Shown: in pieces, positions 1 to 8,612 of the stretch | Position numbering within the stretch: position 1 is the first letter of the stretch | Layout of the letters: each line of letters starts with the position of its first letter | Source of the DNA: Amorphoplanes digitatis | Lineage (GTDB): Bacteria; Actinomycetota; Actinomycetes; Mycobacteriales; Micromonosporaceae | Direction of reading: 5' to 3' | Length of the DNA stretch: 64,000 bases | Assembly (NCBI RefSeq): GCF_014205335.1 | Contig: NZ_JACHNH010000001.1 | Coordinates: 1,240,001-1,304,000 of the forward strand | Notes under the pieces: model-generated | What the model was told of the DNA's origin: nothing | Databases searched by the model: none | What the model saw: the letters and a program-made list of their open reading frames with translations, nothing else | Translations under genes and position numbers: made by a program

Positions 1-2333
1 TGCCGCGCTGGGGCGGCAGCCGGGGCATCGTCAACGCGCTCGCCCCTTCGGCCAACGAGGCCCGGGTGCGGCTCGTCTTCGAGTCCGCCGGCTCGCGCTA
101 CGTCGCGACCCGGGTGGTGCGCCGCGACGGCCGGGGCAACGTCAAGACCGCCGGCGCGGGGCTCCAGCTCATGCCGCCCGGCTTCGACGTCACCCGGCTC
201 GACACCGGGATGAGCCTCGAGGACCTCGGCGACGTGCTCGCCGGGACGCCGGCCGAGATGGACGCCGCGATCGTCGAGGCGGTCGGGCTGCCCTACGAGC
301 AGTTCACCAGCTGCGTGGTGCTGCCGCAGGGCCAGTTCGCCGACTTCCTGCACGCCAAGCCGGCCACCCGCCAGCAGATCCTGGTCAACCTGCTCGGCCT
401 GCACGTCTACGAGGAGGTGCAGGCCAAGGCGTCGACCCGGGCCGGCCGGGCCGAGGCCCGGCTCGCCGCCGTCGACCAGATGCTCGCCGGGCTCGCCGAC
501 GCCGACGACGAGGCGGTCGCGGCCGCCGAGGCGCGCCTGACCGCGATGCGCGAGCTCACCCTCGCCGTCGAGCGCGCCGTGCCGCAGCTCAGTGCGGTCC
601 GCGACCGCGAGGCCGAGCTGGCCGCCATCCGCGACGCGATCGCCGGCGAGCTGGCCGCGCTCACCCGGGTGAAGGTCCCGGCCGGCAGCACGAAGGTCGC
701 CGAGGCCGCGGCCGCCGCCCGCGCCCGCGCCGCCGAGGCGGCCGACGGCGTGCACGCCGCGGAGGAGCGCGAGGAGAAGGTGCGCGGCGAGCTGGCGGCC
801 GCCGGCGACGCGGGCTCGCTGGGCCTGCTGCTGGACCGCCACGTCGAGCTCGACCGGCTGATCGGGCAGGCCGAGTGGTTCGCGGGCGAGGCGTCGGTCG
901 CCGAGGTCGAATACAAGGACGCGGTCGCCGCCGCCGACCTGGCGCGCGCCGCGCACAACGGCGCCGAGCAGCTGCTGGAGCAGGCGCGGCTCGACTACGC
1001 CGAGGCGCAGACGCTGGACCGGGCCGCGGCGCTGCGCGCGGTGCTGGCGCCGGGCGACGACTGCCCGGTCTGCGCCCAGCCGGTCGCCGAGGTGCCGCCG
1101 ACGCCCGAGGGCTCCGCCGTGCAGACGGCGGAGCGGACGGGCAAGGCGGCCCGGGCGGCCGCGGACGTCGCCTCGACGGCGTTCCGCCAGCGCGACGCCG
1201 TGGCGCGCGAGCTCGAGCGTGGCCTCGACCGCAAGCGGGCCCAGCTCGAGCAGCACCGGTCCCGGCTGAACGAGGTGCGGGCCGCCCTGGCCGACTCGCC
1301 GGGCGTGGAGGCGCTGCGGCGCCGGCTCGCGGAGCTGACCGGGTTGCAGCGCAAGCTGGACGAGGCCGGTGCGGCCGTCCGCTCGGCCCGGGAGGTCCAG
1401 CGCCACGCGACCGCGGCGGTCACCGCCGCCGAGGAGCAGCAGCGGGCCGCCTGGCGCACGTTCGACACGATGCGCGACGGGGTGGCCCGGTTCTCGCCGC
1501 CGCCGGCCGACCGGGAGGACCTCGCCGCGGCCTGGTCGGCGCTGGCCGGGTGGGCCCGGGACTCGGCGCGGCAGCGCGAGCAGGCCCGCGCCGAGGCGGT
1601 CGCCGCCGTCGAGGCGGCGCACGCCGAGACACAGCGGGCCAGGGCCGCCGTGGTGGAGCTCTTCACCGGCGGCGGGCTGAGCGCGCCGGCCGGCGGCGCC
1701 GACGCGGACCTGATCCGGGCCGCCGCGGTGGCCGCCGAGCGGGCCGGCGCGGCCTGGCAGCGGCTGGTCGAGCGGCGGGAGCAGGCCCGCGAGTTCGTCG
1801 AGCAGCGGGCCGCACTGCTGCGGGAGGGCCGGGTCGCCAAGGCCCTCGCCGGGCACCTGCGGGCCAACAACTTCGAGCGATGGCTGCTCGAGGAGGCGCT
1901 CGATCTGCTTGTCGACGGCGCGTCGCGGATCCTGCGCGAGCTGACCGGAGGACAGTACGACCTGATGCACGACAAGGGTGAGTTCTTCGTCGTCGATCAC
2001 CACGACGCGGGTCTGCGCCGCGGCGTGCGGACGCTGTCCGGCGGGGAGACGTTCCAGACCTCGCTGGCGCTGGCGCTCGCCCTCTCCGAGCAGCTCGCCG
2101 GGATGTCGACCACGGCGGCGAGCCTGGAGTCGATCGTGCTGGACGAGGGGTTCGGCACCCTCGACGCGGCGACGCTGGACGTGGTGGCGGCGACCCTGGA
2201 GAACCTCGCCGCCCGCGGCGACCGGATGGTCGGCGTGGTGACACACGTCAACGCGCTCGCCGACCGGGTGCCGGTCCGCTTCGAGGTGCACAAGGACGCC
2301 CGGACGGCCTATGTGGAGAGGGTTGGTCTGTGA
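1..2333 (+). CDS. sbcC: SbcC, exonuclease ATPase subunit (5' truncated by window)
   Basis: This is the C-terminal part of the SMC-like ATPase of the SbcCD nuclease, which with SbcD opens hairpins and processes DNA ends. The frame is open from the first bases of the window, so the true start and the Walker A loop lie upstream. Visible are two long Ala/Glu/Arg-rich coiled-coil arms around a zinc hook CPVC (codon for the first Cys at 1062), the ABC signature LSGGE (about 2035-2050), and Walker B with LDEGFGTLD (about 2140-2166). The end overlaps the next gene by four bases (GTGA), so the two are probably translationally coupled. sbcD is expected just upstream but cannot be seen. Confidence 0.93.
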   Translation, partial: PRWGGSRGIVNALAPSANEARVRLVFESAGSRYVATRVVRRDGRGNVKTAGAGLQLMPPGFDVTRLDTGMSLEDLGDVLAGTPAEMDAAIVEAVGLPYEQFTSCVVLPQGQFADFLHAKPATRQQILVNLLGLHVYEEVQAKASTRAGRAEARLAAVDQMLAGLADADDEAVAAAEARLTAMRELTLAVERAVPQLSAVRDREAELAAIRDAIAGELAALTRVKVPAGSTKVAEAAAAARARAAEAADGVHAAEEREEKVRGELAAAGDAGSLGLLLDRHVELDRLIGQAEWFAGEASVAEVEYKDAVAAADLARAAHNGAEQLLEQARLDYAEAQTLDRAAALRAVLAPGDDCPVCAQPVAEVPPTPEGSAVQTAERTGKAARAAADVASTAFRQRDAVARELERGLDRKRAQLEQHRSRLNEVRAALADSPGVEALRRRLAELTGLQRKLDEAGAAVRSAREVQRHATAAVTAAEEQQRAAWRTFDTMRDGVARFSPPPADREDLAAAWSALAGWARDSARQREQARAEAVAAVEAAHAETQRARAAVVELFTGGGLSAPAGGADADLIRAAAVAAERAGAAWQRLVERREQAREFVEQRAALLREGRVAKALAGHLRANNFERWLLEEALDLLVDGASRILRELTGGQYDLMHDKGEFFVVDHHDAGLRRGVRTLSGGETFQTSLALALALSEQLAGMSTTAASLESIVLDEGFGTLDAATLDVVAATLENLAARGDRMVGVVTHVNALADRVPVRFEVHKDARTAYVERVGL

Positions 2334-3307
2334 CGCGGATGTTCGTCGACGCCTGGGACCCGGCGTACGGGGCGTCGTTCGAGGGCGGCGACTCGTCCGA
2401 CGGTCCGGCCTCGCCGAGCAGCGCGCAGGTGGACACCGACGTCGAGGTGCCGGCCGCGCAGTGGGCGCCGATCGACGTCGCGCCCGGCGTCCGGTGCCCG
2501 GACGTCGTGTTCCTGGTGGACGGGGTGCGGCGCAACGACGCCGGGCTCTGGACCGCCGAGGACGACGGCATGTCGTACGCCGGGCTGGCCGCCTCCTACG
2601 CCGCCGGGGTGGTGCGGTGCGACCTCGGCAACGGGGTGGCGGAGCTGGTCGGTGCCCGGGTGGGGCGCGGGCTGTTCACCGCCTCGCCCAGCGCCTCGGA
2701 CCTGCAAGCCGGCTCGGTGCTGTACGAGGTGCACCGGGTCAGCGGTACCGGCGAGGCGAGCAAGCTGCCCGCGGCCGTGCAGGCGCCGCTGACCGCCCTG
2801 GAGATCGACATCTCCGGCGCGGCCCGGGACGGCGGGTCCGACGGTGCCGACCTGCTGGTGGTCGACGGGCCGCTGCGCAACCGGCGCCAGCTCCCGCGGA
2901 CCATCGGATACGTCAAGACGCAGCAGAAGCAGTACCTGCCGGCCGCGCTGACGCCCGTGGTGACGTCGCTGCGCCCCGGGCAGCGGACCCCGGTCTTCCA
3001 GCTGGGCACTGTCTGGGGCGGCTGGTCCTGGTACCTGCGGCTGCCCGGGGCCTCCGGCGCACCCTGGTCCGGGATCGTCCGGGTGGAGTGCTCCCCGGAC
3101 CTGCCCGCCGAGGCCGCCGTGGAGCTGGCCGAGATTTCATCGGCTGTTCTGCCCCGATTCGCCTCTTCTGCCTACAAGGATCCGCGGGCACCCCAGAATC
3201 TGGTGCCGATCGCCGGCCTTGAGCGGCGGCTGCGCGGTCTCCTGGGTGACTCGCGGGTGCTGCACCGGGCGCTGACCCTGGCTACCGCGCGGTCCCGGCT
3301 TTTGTGA
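2330..3307 (+). CDS. NurA-like nuclease domain protein
   Basis: Protein of 325 aa starting at a GTG that overlaps the sbcC stop. I see a pattern resembling NurA nucleases: a first acidic motif VFLVDGVRR (about residue 60), a second LLVVDGPLRN (about residue 180), a TIGYVK motif shortly after, and a C-terminal WSWYLRLPG segment. NurA proteins are Mn-dependent 5'-3' nucleases that work with the HerA helicase and Rad50/Mre11 in archaea. Here the partner by position is SbcC, so a role in DNA end resection is inferred. The family call rests on motif spacing only; no HerA-like gene is in view. Confidence 0.55.
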   Translation: MTRMFVDAWDPAYGASFEGGDSSDGPASPSSAQVDTDVEVPAAQWAPIDVAPGVRCPDVVFLVDGVRRNDAGLWTAEDDGMSYAGLAASYAAGVVRCDLGNGVAELVGARVGRGLFTASPSASDLQAGSVLYEVHRVSGTGEASKLPAAVQAPLTALEIDISGAARDGGSDGADLLVVDGPLRNRRQLPRTIGYVKTQQKQYLPAALTPVVTSLRPGQRTPVFQLGTVWGGWSWYLRLPGASGAPWSGIVRVECSPDLPAEAAVELAEISSAVLPRFASSAYKDPRAPQNLVPIAGLERRLRGLLGDSRVLHRALTLATARSRLL

Positions 3308-3610
3308 CTTTGTGTAACCGCTGAGGCACCGGTTGCTGGTGTTGCATCCGCTTTGCGGGTGGAGTGTGCCCCGCAAGTCTGTCGACGGCCGGTGGTTGCT
3401 GAGTATTATTCGCGTGCCCCCGAGTACATATCGGTGTCTATGGATTAAGTCGCGGCCCCTCGCGGCTTGGACCCGGAGGAACCTCTTGCAACTGCTCGTC
3501 CATGCCGGCCGGCCCCCAGGGCTCCCGGAAATTTTCCCGTTCGCTTTGATCCCGGCCGGGGTTCGTGGCCGTATGACAGGCGACGGGGAAAGCACCGGCT
3601 GGAGGATTCG
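3308..3610. other. Non-coding leader upstream of the ECF sigma operon
   Basis: About 300 bases without a convincing gene. Short plus-strand ORFs here lack ribosome binding sites and are not coding-like. The segment is less GC-rich in places (around 3400-3450), as expected for a promoter region, and probably carries the promoter of the sigma/anti-sigma operon, possibly autoregulated. I could not assign -35/-10 boxes with confidence. Confidence 0.4.
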
Positions 3611-4288
3611 ATGCATGCGTTGGTCATGGAGCGGCCCACGGCGGACAGGGTGTGCGCGATGACGCAGCAGCGGTCCGGCGGTGGGTGGCAGGCTCTCGAC
3701 GGAGGCCGTGGTGCGGATAATGATGATGCCGTGATTCCACGACAGGCCCGGCACGGCGCGACATCGGAGGCGGCGAGCCACGAGGACACGCTCGTCCGGA
3801 TGCTCTACGAGGAGCATGCGGGCCCACTGCTGATGTTCGTGCTCCGGCTCACCGGCGGCGACCGCCAGCGGGCCGAGGACATCGTCCAGGAGACGCTCCT
3901 GCGGGCCTGGCGCAATGCGCACCGGCTCGGCGCGCAGGGCCAGCAGTCGCTGCGCCCCTGGCTCGTCACCGTCGCCCGCCGGATCGCCATCGACGATCAC
4001 CGCAGCGTCAGCGCGCGGCCGCCGGAGACCTATGACCGGGAGCTGGAGAGCTTCCCGAGCACGGCCGACGACACCGACCGCGTGTTGCAGCTCATGACCG
4101 TCACCGATGCGCTGCGTACGCTCAGCCAGTCACACCGTGAGATCCTGGTGGAGACGTATTTCCGCGGCAAGACCGTCCCGGAGGCGGCCGAGGTTCTCGG
4201 CCTCCCCCTGGGCACAGCCAAGTCTCGCGTGTATTACGCCCTGCGGGCCCTGCGTACGGCTCTGCAGCAGCGGGGGGTGACGGAATGA
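3611..4288 (+). CDS. ECF-family RNA polymerase sigma factor
   Basis: Protein of 225 aa. The start at 3611 is chosen because GGAGG lies six bases upstream; the frame is open further upstream but without such a site. Region 2 covers about residues 62-130 (core QRAEDIVQETLLRAW) and region 4 about 160-220, ending in the helix-turn-helix PEAAEVLGLPLGTAKSRVYYAL. Residues 1-60 are a non-conserved N-terminal extension. The next gene overlaps by ATGA and encodes a zinc anti-sigma factor, so activity is probably held in check by that membrane protein. The three exported proteins downstream are plausible targets, which is inference. Confidence 0.92.
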   Translation: MHALVMERPTADRVCAMTQQRSGGGWQALDGGRGADNDDAVIPRQARHGATSEAASHEDTLVRMLYEEHAGPLLMFVLRLTGGDRQRAEDIVQETLLRAWRNAHRLGAQGQQSLRPWLVTVARRIAIDDHRSVSARPPETYDRELESFPSTADDTDRVLQLMTVTDALRTLSQSHREILVETYFRGKTVPEAAEVLGLPLGTAKSRVYYALRALRTALQQRGVTE

Positions 4289-5061
4289 CACAGGAACAAC
4301 ACTTCGACGTGGCGGCGTACGCGCTGGGCGTGCTCGACGACCGGGACGCCGCGCGCTTCGAGGACCACCTGATCGACTGCGCGACCTGCGCGATCGAGCT
4401 CGAGTCGATGCTGCCGGTCGTCGACATCCTCTCGGACGTCGACGCCGACGCGCTTGTCGCCACCGAGCAGTCGCGCCGCGACGGCCTGATGCTCAAGAAG
4501 ATGATCGTCGAGGTCAAGCAGGAGCGGCGGCGGGCGAACAGCCGGCGGCTCTACTCCCTGGCCGCCGCGGTCGTGGTCTTCGCCATGCTGTCGATCGGCG
4601 CGCTGTTCGCCGGCGGCCAGTGGCTGGCGCCGGACCCGTCCTCCCCGTCGCCCCAGTCGCAGCGCTCCAGCAAGCAGCTGGATCCGCTGCCGCTGGCCGA
4701 GGGCGGCGTGGGCATCGGCGGCACCGAACTGCCCGGCGAGCGGCTCGGCGGCACCGACGCCCGGTCCGGCGTCCGCGCCGACGTGGGGCTGGAGCCCAAG
4801 GACTGGGGCACCCAGGTCTCCTTCGCGGTCTCCAACATCAAGGGCCCGCTGACCTGCCGGCTGGTGGCGGTCCGCACCGACGGCTCGTCCGAGGTCCTGT
4901 CGACCTGGCAGGTCGGCGACAAGGGCTGGGGCACGGCCGCCCAGCCGGCGCCGCTGCTGCTCCAGGCCGCCACGGCCCTGCCGCGCGACGACATCGCCCA
5001 CCTCCAGATCCAGTCGATCGACGACAAGGGCGCGACCGAGACCCTGGTCCGCGTTCCCTGA
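4285..5061 (+). CDS. ZAS-type membrane anti-sigma factor
   Basis: Protein of 258 aa overlapping the sigma gene by four bases. The N-terminal domain holds the zinc-binding anti-sigma signature H28-x3-C32-x2-C35 (DHLIDCATC). A single hydrophobic segment at about residues 92-112 should anchor it in the membrane, with a Pro/Ser-rich linker and a C-terminal domain of about 100 residues outside the cell; that domain resembles the anti-sigma K/RskA type (WGTQVSFAVSNI, TWQVGDKGWG). By family it would sequester the cognate ECF sigma factor until a signal releases it. The signal is unknown. Confidence 0.88.
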   Translation: MTQEQHFDVAAYALGVLDDRDAARFEDHLIDCATCAIELESMLPVVDILSDVDADALVATEQSRRDGLMLKKMIVEVKQERRRANSRRLYSLAAAVVVFAMLSIGALFAGGQWLAPDPSSPSPQSQRSSKQLDPLPLAEGGVGIGGTELPGERLGGTDARSGVRADVGLEPKDWGTQVSFAVSNIKGPLTCRLVAVRTDGSSEVLSTWQVGDKGWGTAAQPAPLLLQAATALPRDDIAHLQIQSIDDKGATETLVRVP

Positions 5062-5082
5062 CCCCGGTCGCAGAGCACGATC

Positions 5083-5114
5083 GAAGCCCGGCAGCGAGTG
5101 CGCTGCCGGGCTTC
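5083..5114 (+). terminator. Hairpin after anti-sigma gene
   Basis: Perfect 14-bp inverted repeat GAAGCCCGGCAGCG / CGCTGCCGGGCTTC with a 4-base loop, starting 22 bases after the anti-sigma stop. No T-run follows, which is common for actinobacterial terminators. It probably separates the sigma operon from the lipoprotein gene. Confidence 0.75.
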
Positions 5115-5361
5115 GGCGTCTATTCGGCGGTTATGCAGAGCTGAATCGCCGTCACTTATCGGCCGCGATATCACCCGGTGTGAATGCCCTCGCCACGCTG
5201 CGCAATAAACGCGACGCCGGGCCTGTCAATTACGTACCGCGGGGTCGTTCGGTTCAATCAAAAATCTGGGAATTTCATGGGCCGATACTTCAACCGCGGG
5301 CGGCCCGGACGCGTACTACTGCCCGAACGCCGAGATGGACAATCCAGTTGGAGGGCACACC

Positions 5362-6057
5362 GTGGTTCCGGAGAAGCGAAAGTTGATGGTCGTCGGCGCC
5401 GCTATCGCGGCGGCGTTCGCCGTGACCGGTTGCGCCCCGGCGGGAGTCGACAACGCGAGTGACTACGGCGCCCAGCCGGCCGCGAACGCCGTCGATGTTG
5501 CCGCCAGTCCCTCGCCCGGCGCCGAGGTCGAGGGTGACGAGGCCGCCGCGGCCGGCGACGCCCCCGAGCTGAGCGACGACGAGACCACCGGCGAGCTCAA
5601 GGCCACAAAGGTCAAGCGGATGGGCGAGACGGTACAGAACGAGGACGGCTTCGTCCTCTACCGCTTCGACGACGACAAGGTCAAGCCCGAGGTCGTCTCC
5701 AACTGCAACGGCGACTGCGCCAAGGTCTGGCCGCCCGCGGTGGTCAACAAGGGTGAGAAGCCGAAGCTTCAGGGCGTGGACGCCGCCGACGTCGGCACCG
5801 TGACCCGTGAGGACGGCACGCTCCAGCTGACGATCGACAAGTGGCCGGTCTACACCTACATCGGCGACAAGAAGCCGGGGCAGTGGAAGGGCCAGAACGT
5901 CGGGCAGAAGTGGTTCGTCATCACCCCCGAAGGCAAGAAGAACCTGACCTGCCTCCCGGCGCCGTCCAAGGCCGTCGCTCCCCCCGCGGAGGGCGATGAG
6001 GCCGACTCCAGCGGTGACGCCGGCAGCGACAGCGCCGGTTCGGACTACAGCTACTGA
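5362..6057 (+). CDS. COG4315-type lipoprotein (YxFxxD repeats)
   Basis: Predicted lipoprotein of 231 aa. The GTG at 5362 is chosen over the ATG at 5335 because GGAGG sits 7 bases upstream and the signal peptide then has normal length: MVPEKRKLM, a hydrophobic stretch, and a lipobox ending VTGC (Cys at about residue 24). The mature part has an acidic linker followed by two copies of the secreted-repeat motif, LYRFDDDK and VYTYIGDK, each with an adjacent Trp/Pro-rich segment (CAKVWPP, GQKWFVITPEG). Function of this family is not established. It lies between the sigma operon and a DUF4142 gene, an association suggesting a shared cell-surface role. Confidence 0.85.
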   Translation: MVPEKRKLMVVGAAIAAAFAVTGCAPAGVDNASDYGAQPAANAVDVAASPSPGAEVEGDEAAAAGDAPELSDDETTGELKATKVKRMGETVQNEDGFVLYRFDDDKVKPEVVSNCNGDCAKVWPPAVVNKGEKPKLQGVDAADVGTVTREDGTLQLTIDKWPVYTYIGDKKPGQWKGQNVGQKWFVITPEGKKNLTCLPAPSKAVAPPAEGDEADSSGDAGSDSAGSDYSY

Positions 6058-6234
6058 CGGACGTCTCACGGTGCGGCCGGTCGACGCCAATCCGGGCGGT
6101 GACCGGCCACATACGCGAGGGAATTCGGTCCATAAATTCTCGTTAAGTCGAGCGTAAGTGTTCCGCTTTCCAATTGCTTTACGGGAAGTACCTCTTCTAG
6201 CTTCTTCCCGAACCCATCGTCGGAGGTGTGAAAG

Positions 6235-7017
6235 ATGATTGCCGCCCGCTCCTCTCGCCGGCCTCAGCGCTGGTTGGTGGGCACCTTGGCGATGATCCTG
6301 GCGTTCCTGCTGGCGCCGGTCGGCCCCGCCCGGGCCGACGTCCCCGTCCCGGTGCCGCCGAACACCGGCCTGACCACCAAGGGCACCGGGGTGCTGAGCG
6401 CCGCGGACCGTGACTTCGTGGTCAAGGTCCGCCTCGCCGGGCTCTGGGAGATTCCGGCCGGGAACATGGCGGCCGAGCGGTCGGAGGACCCCCGGGTCGC
6501 GGAGGTCGGCCGGTCGATCGCGGCGCAGCACGTCACGCTCGACAAGCTCGACATCGCGGTGGCGAAGCAGCTGGGCATCGCGCTGCCGAACGAGCCGAAC
6601 CGGGACCAGGAGGGCTGGCTCAACGAGATGCGCAACGCGGCGACGCCGCAGCAGCTCGACCAGGTCTTCATCGACCGGCTCCGCGCGGCGCACGGCAAGA
6701 TCTTCCCGGCCATCGCGACGATCCGGGCGAGCACCCGCAACGACTCGGTCCGCAAGCTGGCGCAGCAGGCCAACCAGTTCGTCATGACCCACATGACGCT
6801 GCTGGAGAGCAGCGGCATCGTCGACTACGGCTCGCTGCCGACCGCCCCGGCCCCGGCCGCGGCGGGTGGTGGCCCGGTGCCGGTCGACAACCAGATGCTC
6901 GCCGCGGCGGAGGCCAACGGCATCCCGGGCGTGAGCACCTCAGTGATCCTCCTCGTTCTCGCCGGCGCGCTCGTCGCCGGTGTGGTCACCACCATGCGCA
7001 TCTTCCGGACGCGATAG
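6235..7017 (+). CDS. DUF4142 exported protein with C-terminal anchor
   Basis: Protein of 260 aa with a clear ribosome site (GGAGG at 6222) and a Sec signal (hydrophobic about 14-28, cleavage near PARA-DV). Residues about 55-200 form a DUF4142 domain: an all-helical, ferritin-like fold, with FVVKVRLAGLWEIPAG, SIAAQHVTLDKLD and VMTHMTLLESS; the histidines lie where this family has its helical core. A Pro/Ala-rich linker leads to a terminal membrane helix at about 234-253 followed by a short basic tail (MRIFRTR). It is therefore probably displayed outside the cell and anchored by its C-terminus. Biochemical function unknown. Confidence 0.85.
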   Translation: MIAARSSRRPQRWLVGTLAMILAFLLAPVGPARADVPVPVPPNTGLTTKGTGVLSAADRDFVVKVRLAGLWEIPAGNMAAERSEDPRVAEVGRSIAAQHVTLDKLDIAVAKQLGIALPNEPNRDQEGWLNEMRNAATPQQLDQVFIDRLRAAHGKIFPAIATIRASTRNDSVRKLAQQANQFVMTHMTLLESSGIVDYGSLPTAPAPAAAGGGPVPVDNQMLAAAEANGIPGVSTSVILLVLAGALVAGVVTTMRIFRTR

Positions 7018-7120
7018 CCCGCGGACGGTCTCGACCTGGCCAGCCGACCAGGCCGTACGGCATCACCCCCAGGCGGCTGCTCCACCGCCCGCCAAGTGTG
7101 CGACAGAGAAAGGTGTCACC

Positions 7121-8368
7121 ATGCGAAGGTCGCAGTACCGGCGCGAATCCAAGTATTCCAAGTGGTTCACCGGTCGGCGCCGGATCATCGCCGCGGTAGC
7201 CACCCTGGTTGCCTTCGGCGGCATCGTCACCGTCACGCAGATCTCGGACGCGAGCACCAAGCGTTCCAGCCAGCGTGCTCTGGCCGCCTGCAACAACCTC
7301 CAGGCGCCGAAGTCCTCGAAGCTCTCGACGAAGACCCGGAAGGGCACCTACACCACCAACAACGGTCGGGTGACCCAGCACGCGGACGACGGCGCCGGCG
7401 ATGTGGCGACCACCGCCCAGATGCGGGCCCGCTGCCGGCAGTGGGTCATGCAGAACGCCGGTAACAACGGCGGCGCCAACAACGGTGGCGGCGCGACCGC
7501 CGCGCCCGCGCCGTCGGGCAGCGCCAGCACCGCGGCCGGCAACGGCGGCAACAACGGCGGCGCCAACAACGGTGGCAACAACGGCGGTGCCAACAACGGT
7601 GGTGCCAACAATGGCGGCAACAACGGTGGTGCCAACAACGGCGGCAACAACAACGGCGGCAACAACGGCGGCGGCGCCGCGACCCCGCCCCCCGGCGCTG
7701 GTCTCGGCATCCTGACCAACAGCTGTGACACCAGCCAGCTGCCGCCGCACGACGGCTTCCAGAACGGCAACCGCTGCGTCTCCACCGAGTTCGGCGAGGT
7801 CGGCTCGCAGGAGAACAACCCGTCGCTGCTGATCGTCGAGGCGCCCACGCAGGTCGAGCCGAACACGCCGTTCACCCTGCGGGTCAGCACCCGCAACCTG
7901 ATCCGGGACCGCTTCCTCGCGGCCGGCCAGGGCGGCTACTACGTGGAGAGCTCGGTGCTCCAGGGCGGCATCGTCCGCGGTCACTTCCACACCGCCTGCC
8001 GCCTGCTGGCGAACACCACCGAGGCGCCCGACCCGGCTCCGGTTCCCGCGTTCTTCGTGGCGACCGAGGACCAGCGTGGTAGCGCCGCCCCGGACGTGGT
8101 GACCATCCAGGTCGCCGGGATCCCGGGCGAAGGCACCGCGCAGTGCGCCTCGTGGGCCGGTGACGGCTCGCACCGCATCCCGATGATGCAGCGCGCCAAC
8201 CAGACGCCCGCGTTCGACGCGGTCCGCATCGAGGTCGGCGGCGGCAACAACGACCAGGGTCAGGGCCAGCAGGACCAGCAGGACCAGCAGCAGGGCCAGC
8301 AGCAGGGTGGCCAGAACAACAACAATCAGAACAACAACAACGGGAACAACCAGAACAACAACAACTGA
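7121..8368 (+). CDS. Asn/Gly-rich surface-associated protein of unknown function
   Basis: Protein of 415 aa if read from ATG 7121 (AAAGG 8 bases upstream); the frame is open upstream but crosses the intergenic region. Residues about 20-42 are one hydrophobic segment behind a basic stretch (KWFTGRRR), so a membrane anchor or signal. After about 70 residues comes low-complexity sequence of NNGG and ANNGG units (about 112-187), then a domain of about 170 residues with four cysteines (CDTSQLPPHDGFQNGNRC; HTACRLL; AQCASWAG), ending in Gln/Asn-rich repeats. I recognise no catalytic motif. It follows the DUF4142 gene after 103 bases in the same orientation and is likely part of the same surface programme. 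Confidence 0.75.
   Translation: MRRSQYRRESKYSKWFTGRRRIIAAVATLVAFGGIVTVTQISDASTKRSSQRALAACNNLQAPKSSKLSTKTRKGTYTTNNGRVTQHADDGAGDVATTAQMRARCRQWVMQNAGNNGGANNGGGATAAPAPSGSASTAAGNGGNNGGANNGGNNGGANNGGANNGGNNGGANNGGNNNGGNNGGGAATPPPGAGLGILTNSCDTSQLPPHDGFQNGNRCVSTEFGEVGSQENNPSLLIVEAPTQVEPNTPFTLRVSTRNLIRDRFLAAGQGGYYVESSVLQGGIVRGHFHTACRLLANTTEAPDPAPVPAFFVATEDQRGSAAPDVVTIQVAGIPGEGTAQCASWAGDGSHRIPMMQRANQTPAFDAVRIEVGGGNNDQGQGQQDQQDQQQGQQQGGQNNNNQNNNNGNNQNNNN
7543..7676 (+). repeat. In-frame AAC-AAC-GGC-GGC microsatellite
   Basis: Imperfect tandem units of 9-15 bases (AACAACGGCGGC, GCCAACAACGGTGGT) encoding NNGG/ANNGG. Third positions vary (GGC/GGT), so the peptide repeat is being kept while the DNA drifts. 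Such tracts often vary in length between strains. Confidence 0.8.
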
Positions 8369-8398
8369 GTACGGAGCCCTGCCGCAACCGGGTCCGAA

Positions 8399-8446
8399 CC
8401 CCCGCGGGGCCGCGTCACCGAGGTGACGCCGCCCCGCGCGGGACCC
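8399..8446 (+). terminator. GC-rich hairpin after Asn/Gly-rich gene
   Basis: Strong dyad with core GTCACC-ga-GGTGAC and outer arms CCCGCGGGGC / GCCCCGCGCGGG, about 30 bases after the stop codon at 8368. No U-tract. Likely terminates the surface-protein transcript. Confidence 0.65.
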
Positions 8447-8521
8447 CCCGTCGGAACCGGCCGTCGTCCACCCCCCTGAGGACGGCAAGTAGCGGCAGGC
8501 GGCTCGAGTAAGGAATCGGCT

Positions 8522-8560
8522 GACGAAAGGAGGCGCGGTACCACTCTCGAGCCGAGCTAC
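8522..8560 (-). promoter_or_regulatory. T-box-like antiterminator sequence, orphan
   Basis: Read on the minus strand, TGGTACCGCG (8543-8534) matches the T-box core that binds the tRNA acceptor end, followed by CCTCC and TTTCGTC (8528-8522), the spacing and sequence usual on the 3' side of an antiterminator. Upstream (minus sense) are two hairpins, GCGGAC/GTCCGC and GAGCT/AGCTC. No aminoacyl-tRNA synthetase or amino-acid gene follows; the downstream gene on this strand is missing and the transcript would run into the 3' end of the Asn/Gly-rich gene. It may be a relic or a chance match. Confidence 0.3.
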
Positions 8561-8612
8561 GCAGCTCCGCCACCGGGTGACGCGGACCGACTCGGGTGTC
8601 CGCAAAACCCCA

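Noticed and set aside
5290..6792. 500-codon minus-strand frame over the lipoprotein and DUF4142 genes
   Set aside because: Spans an intergenic region and two genes with signal peptides on the other strand; no family motifs.
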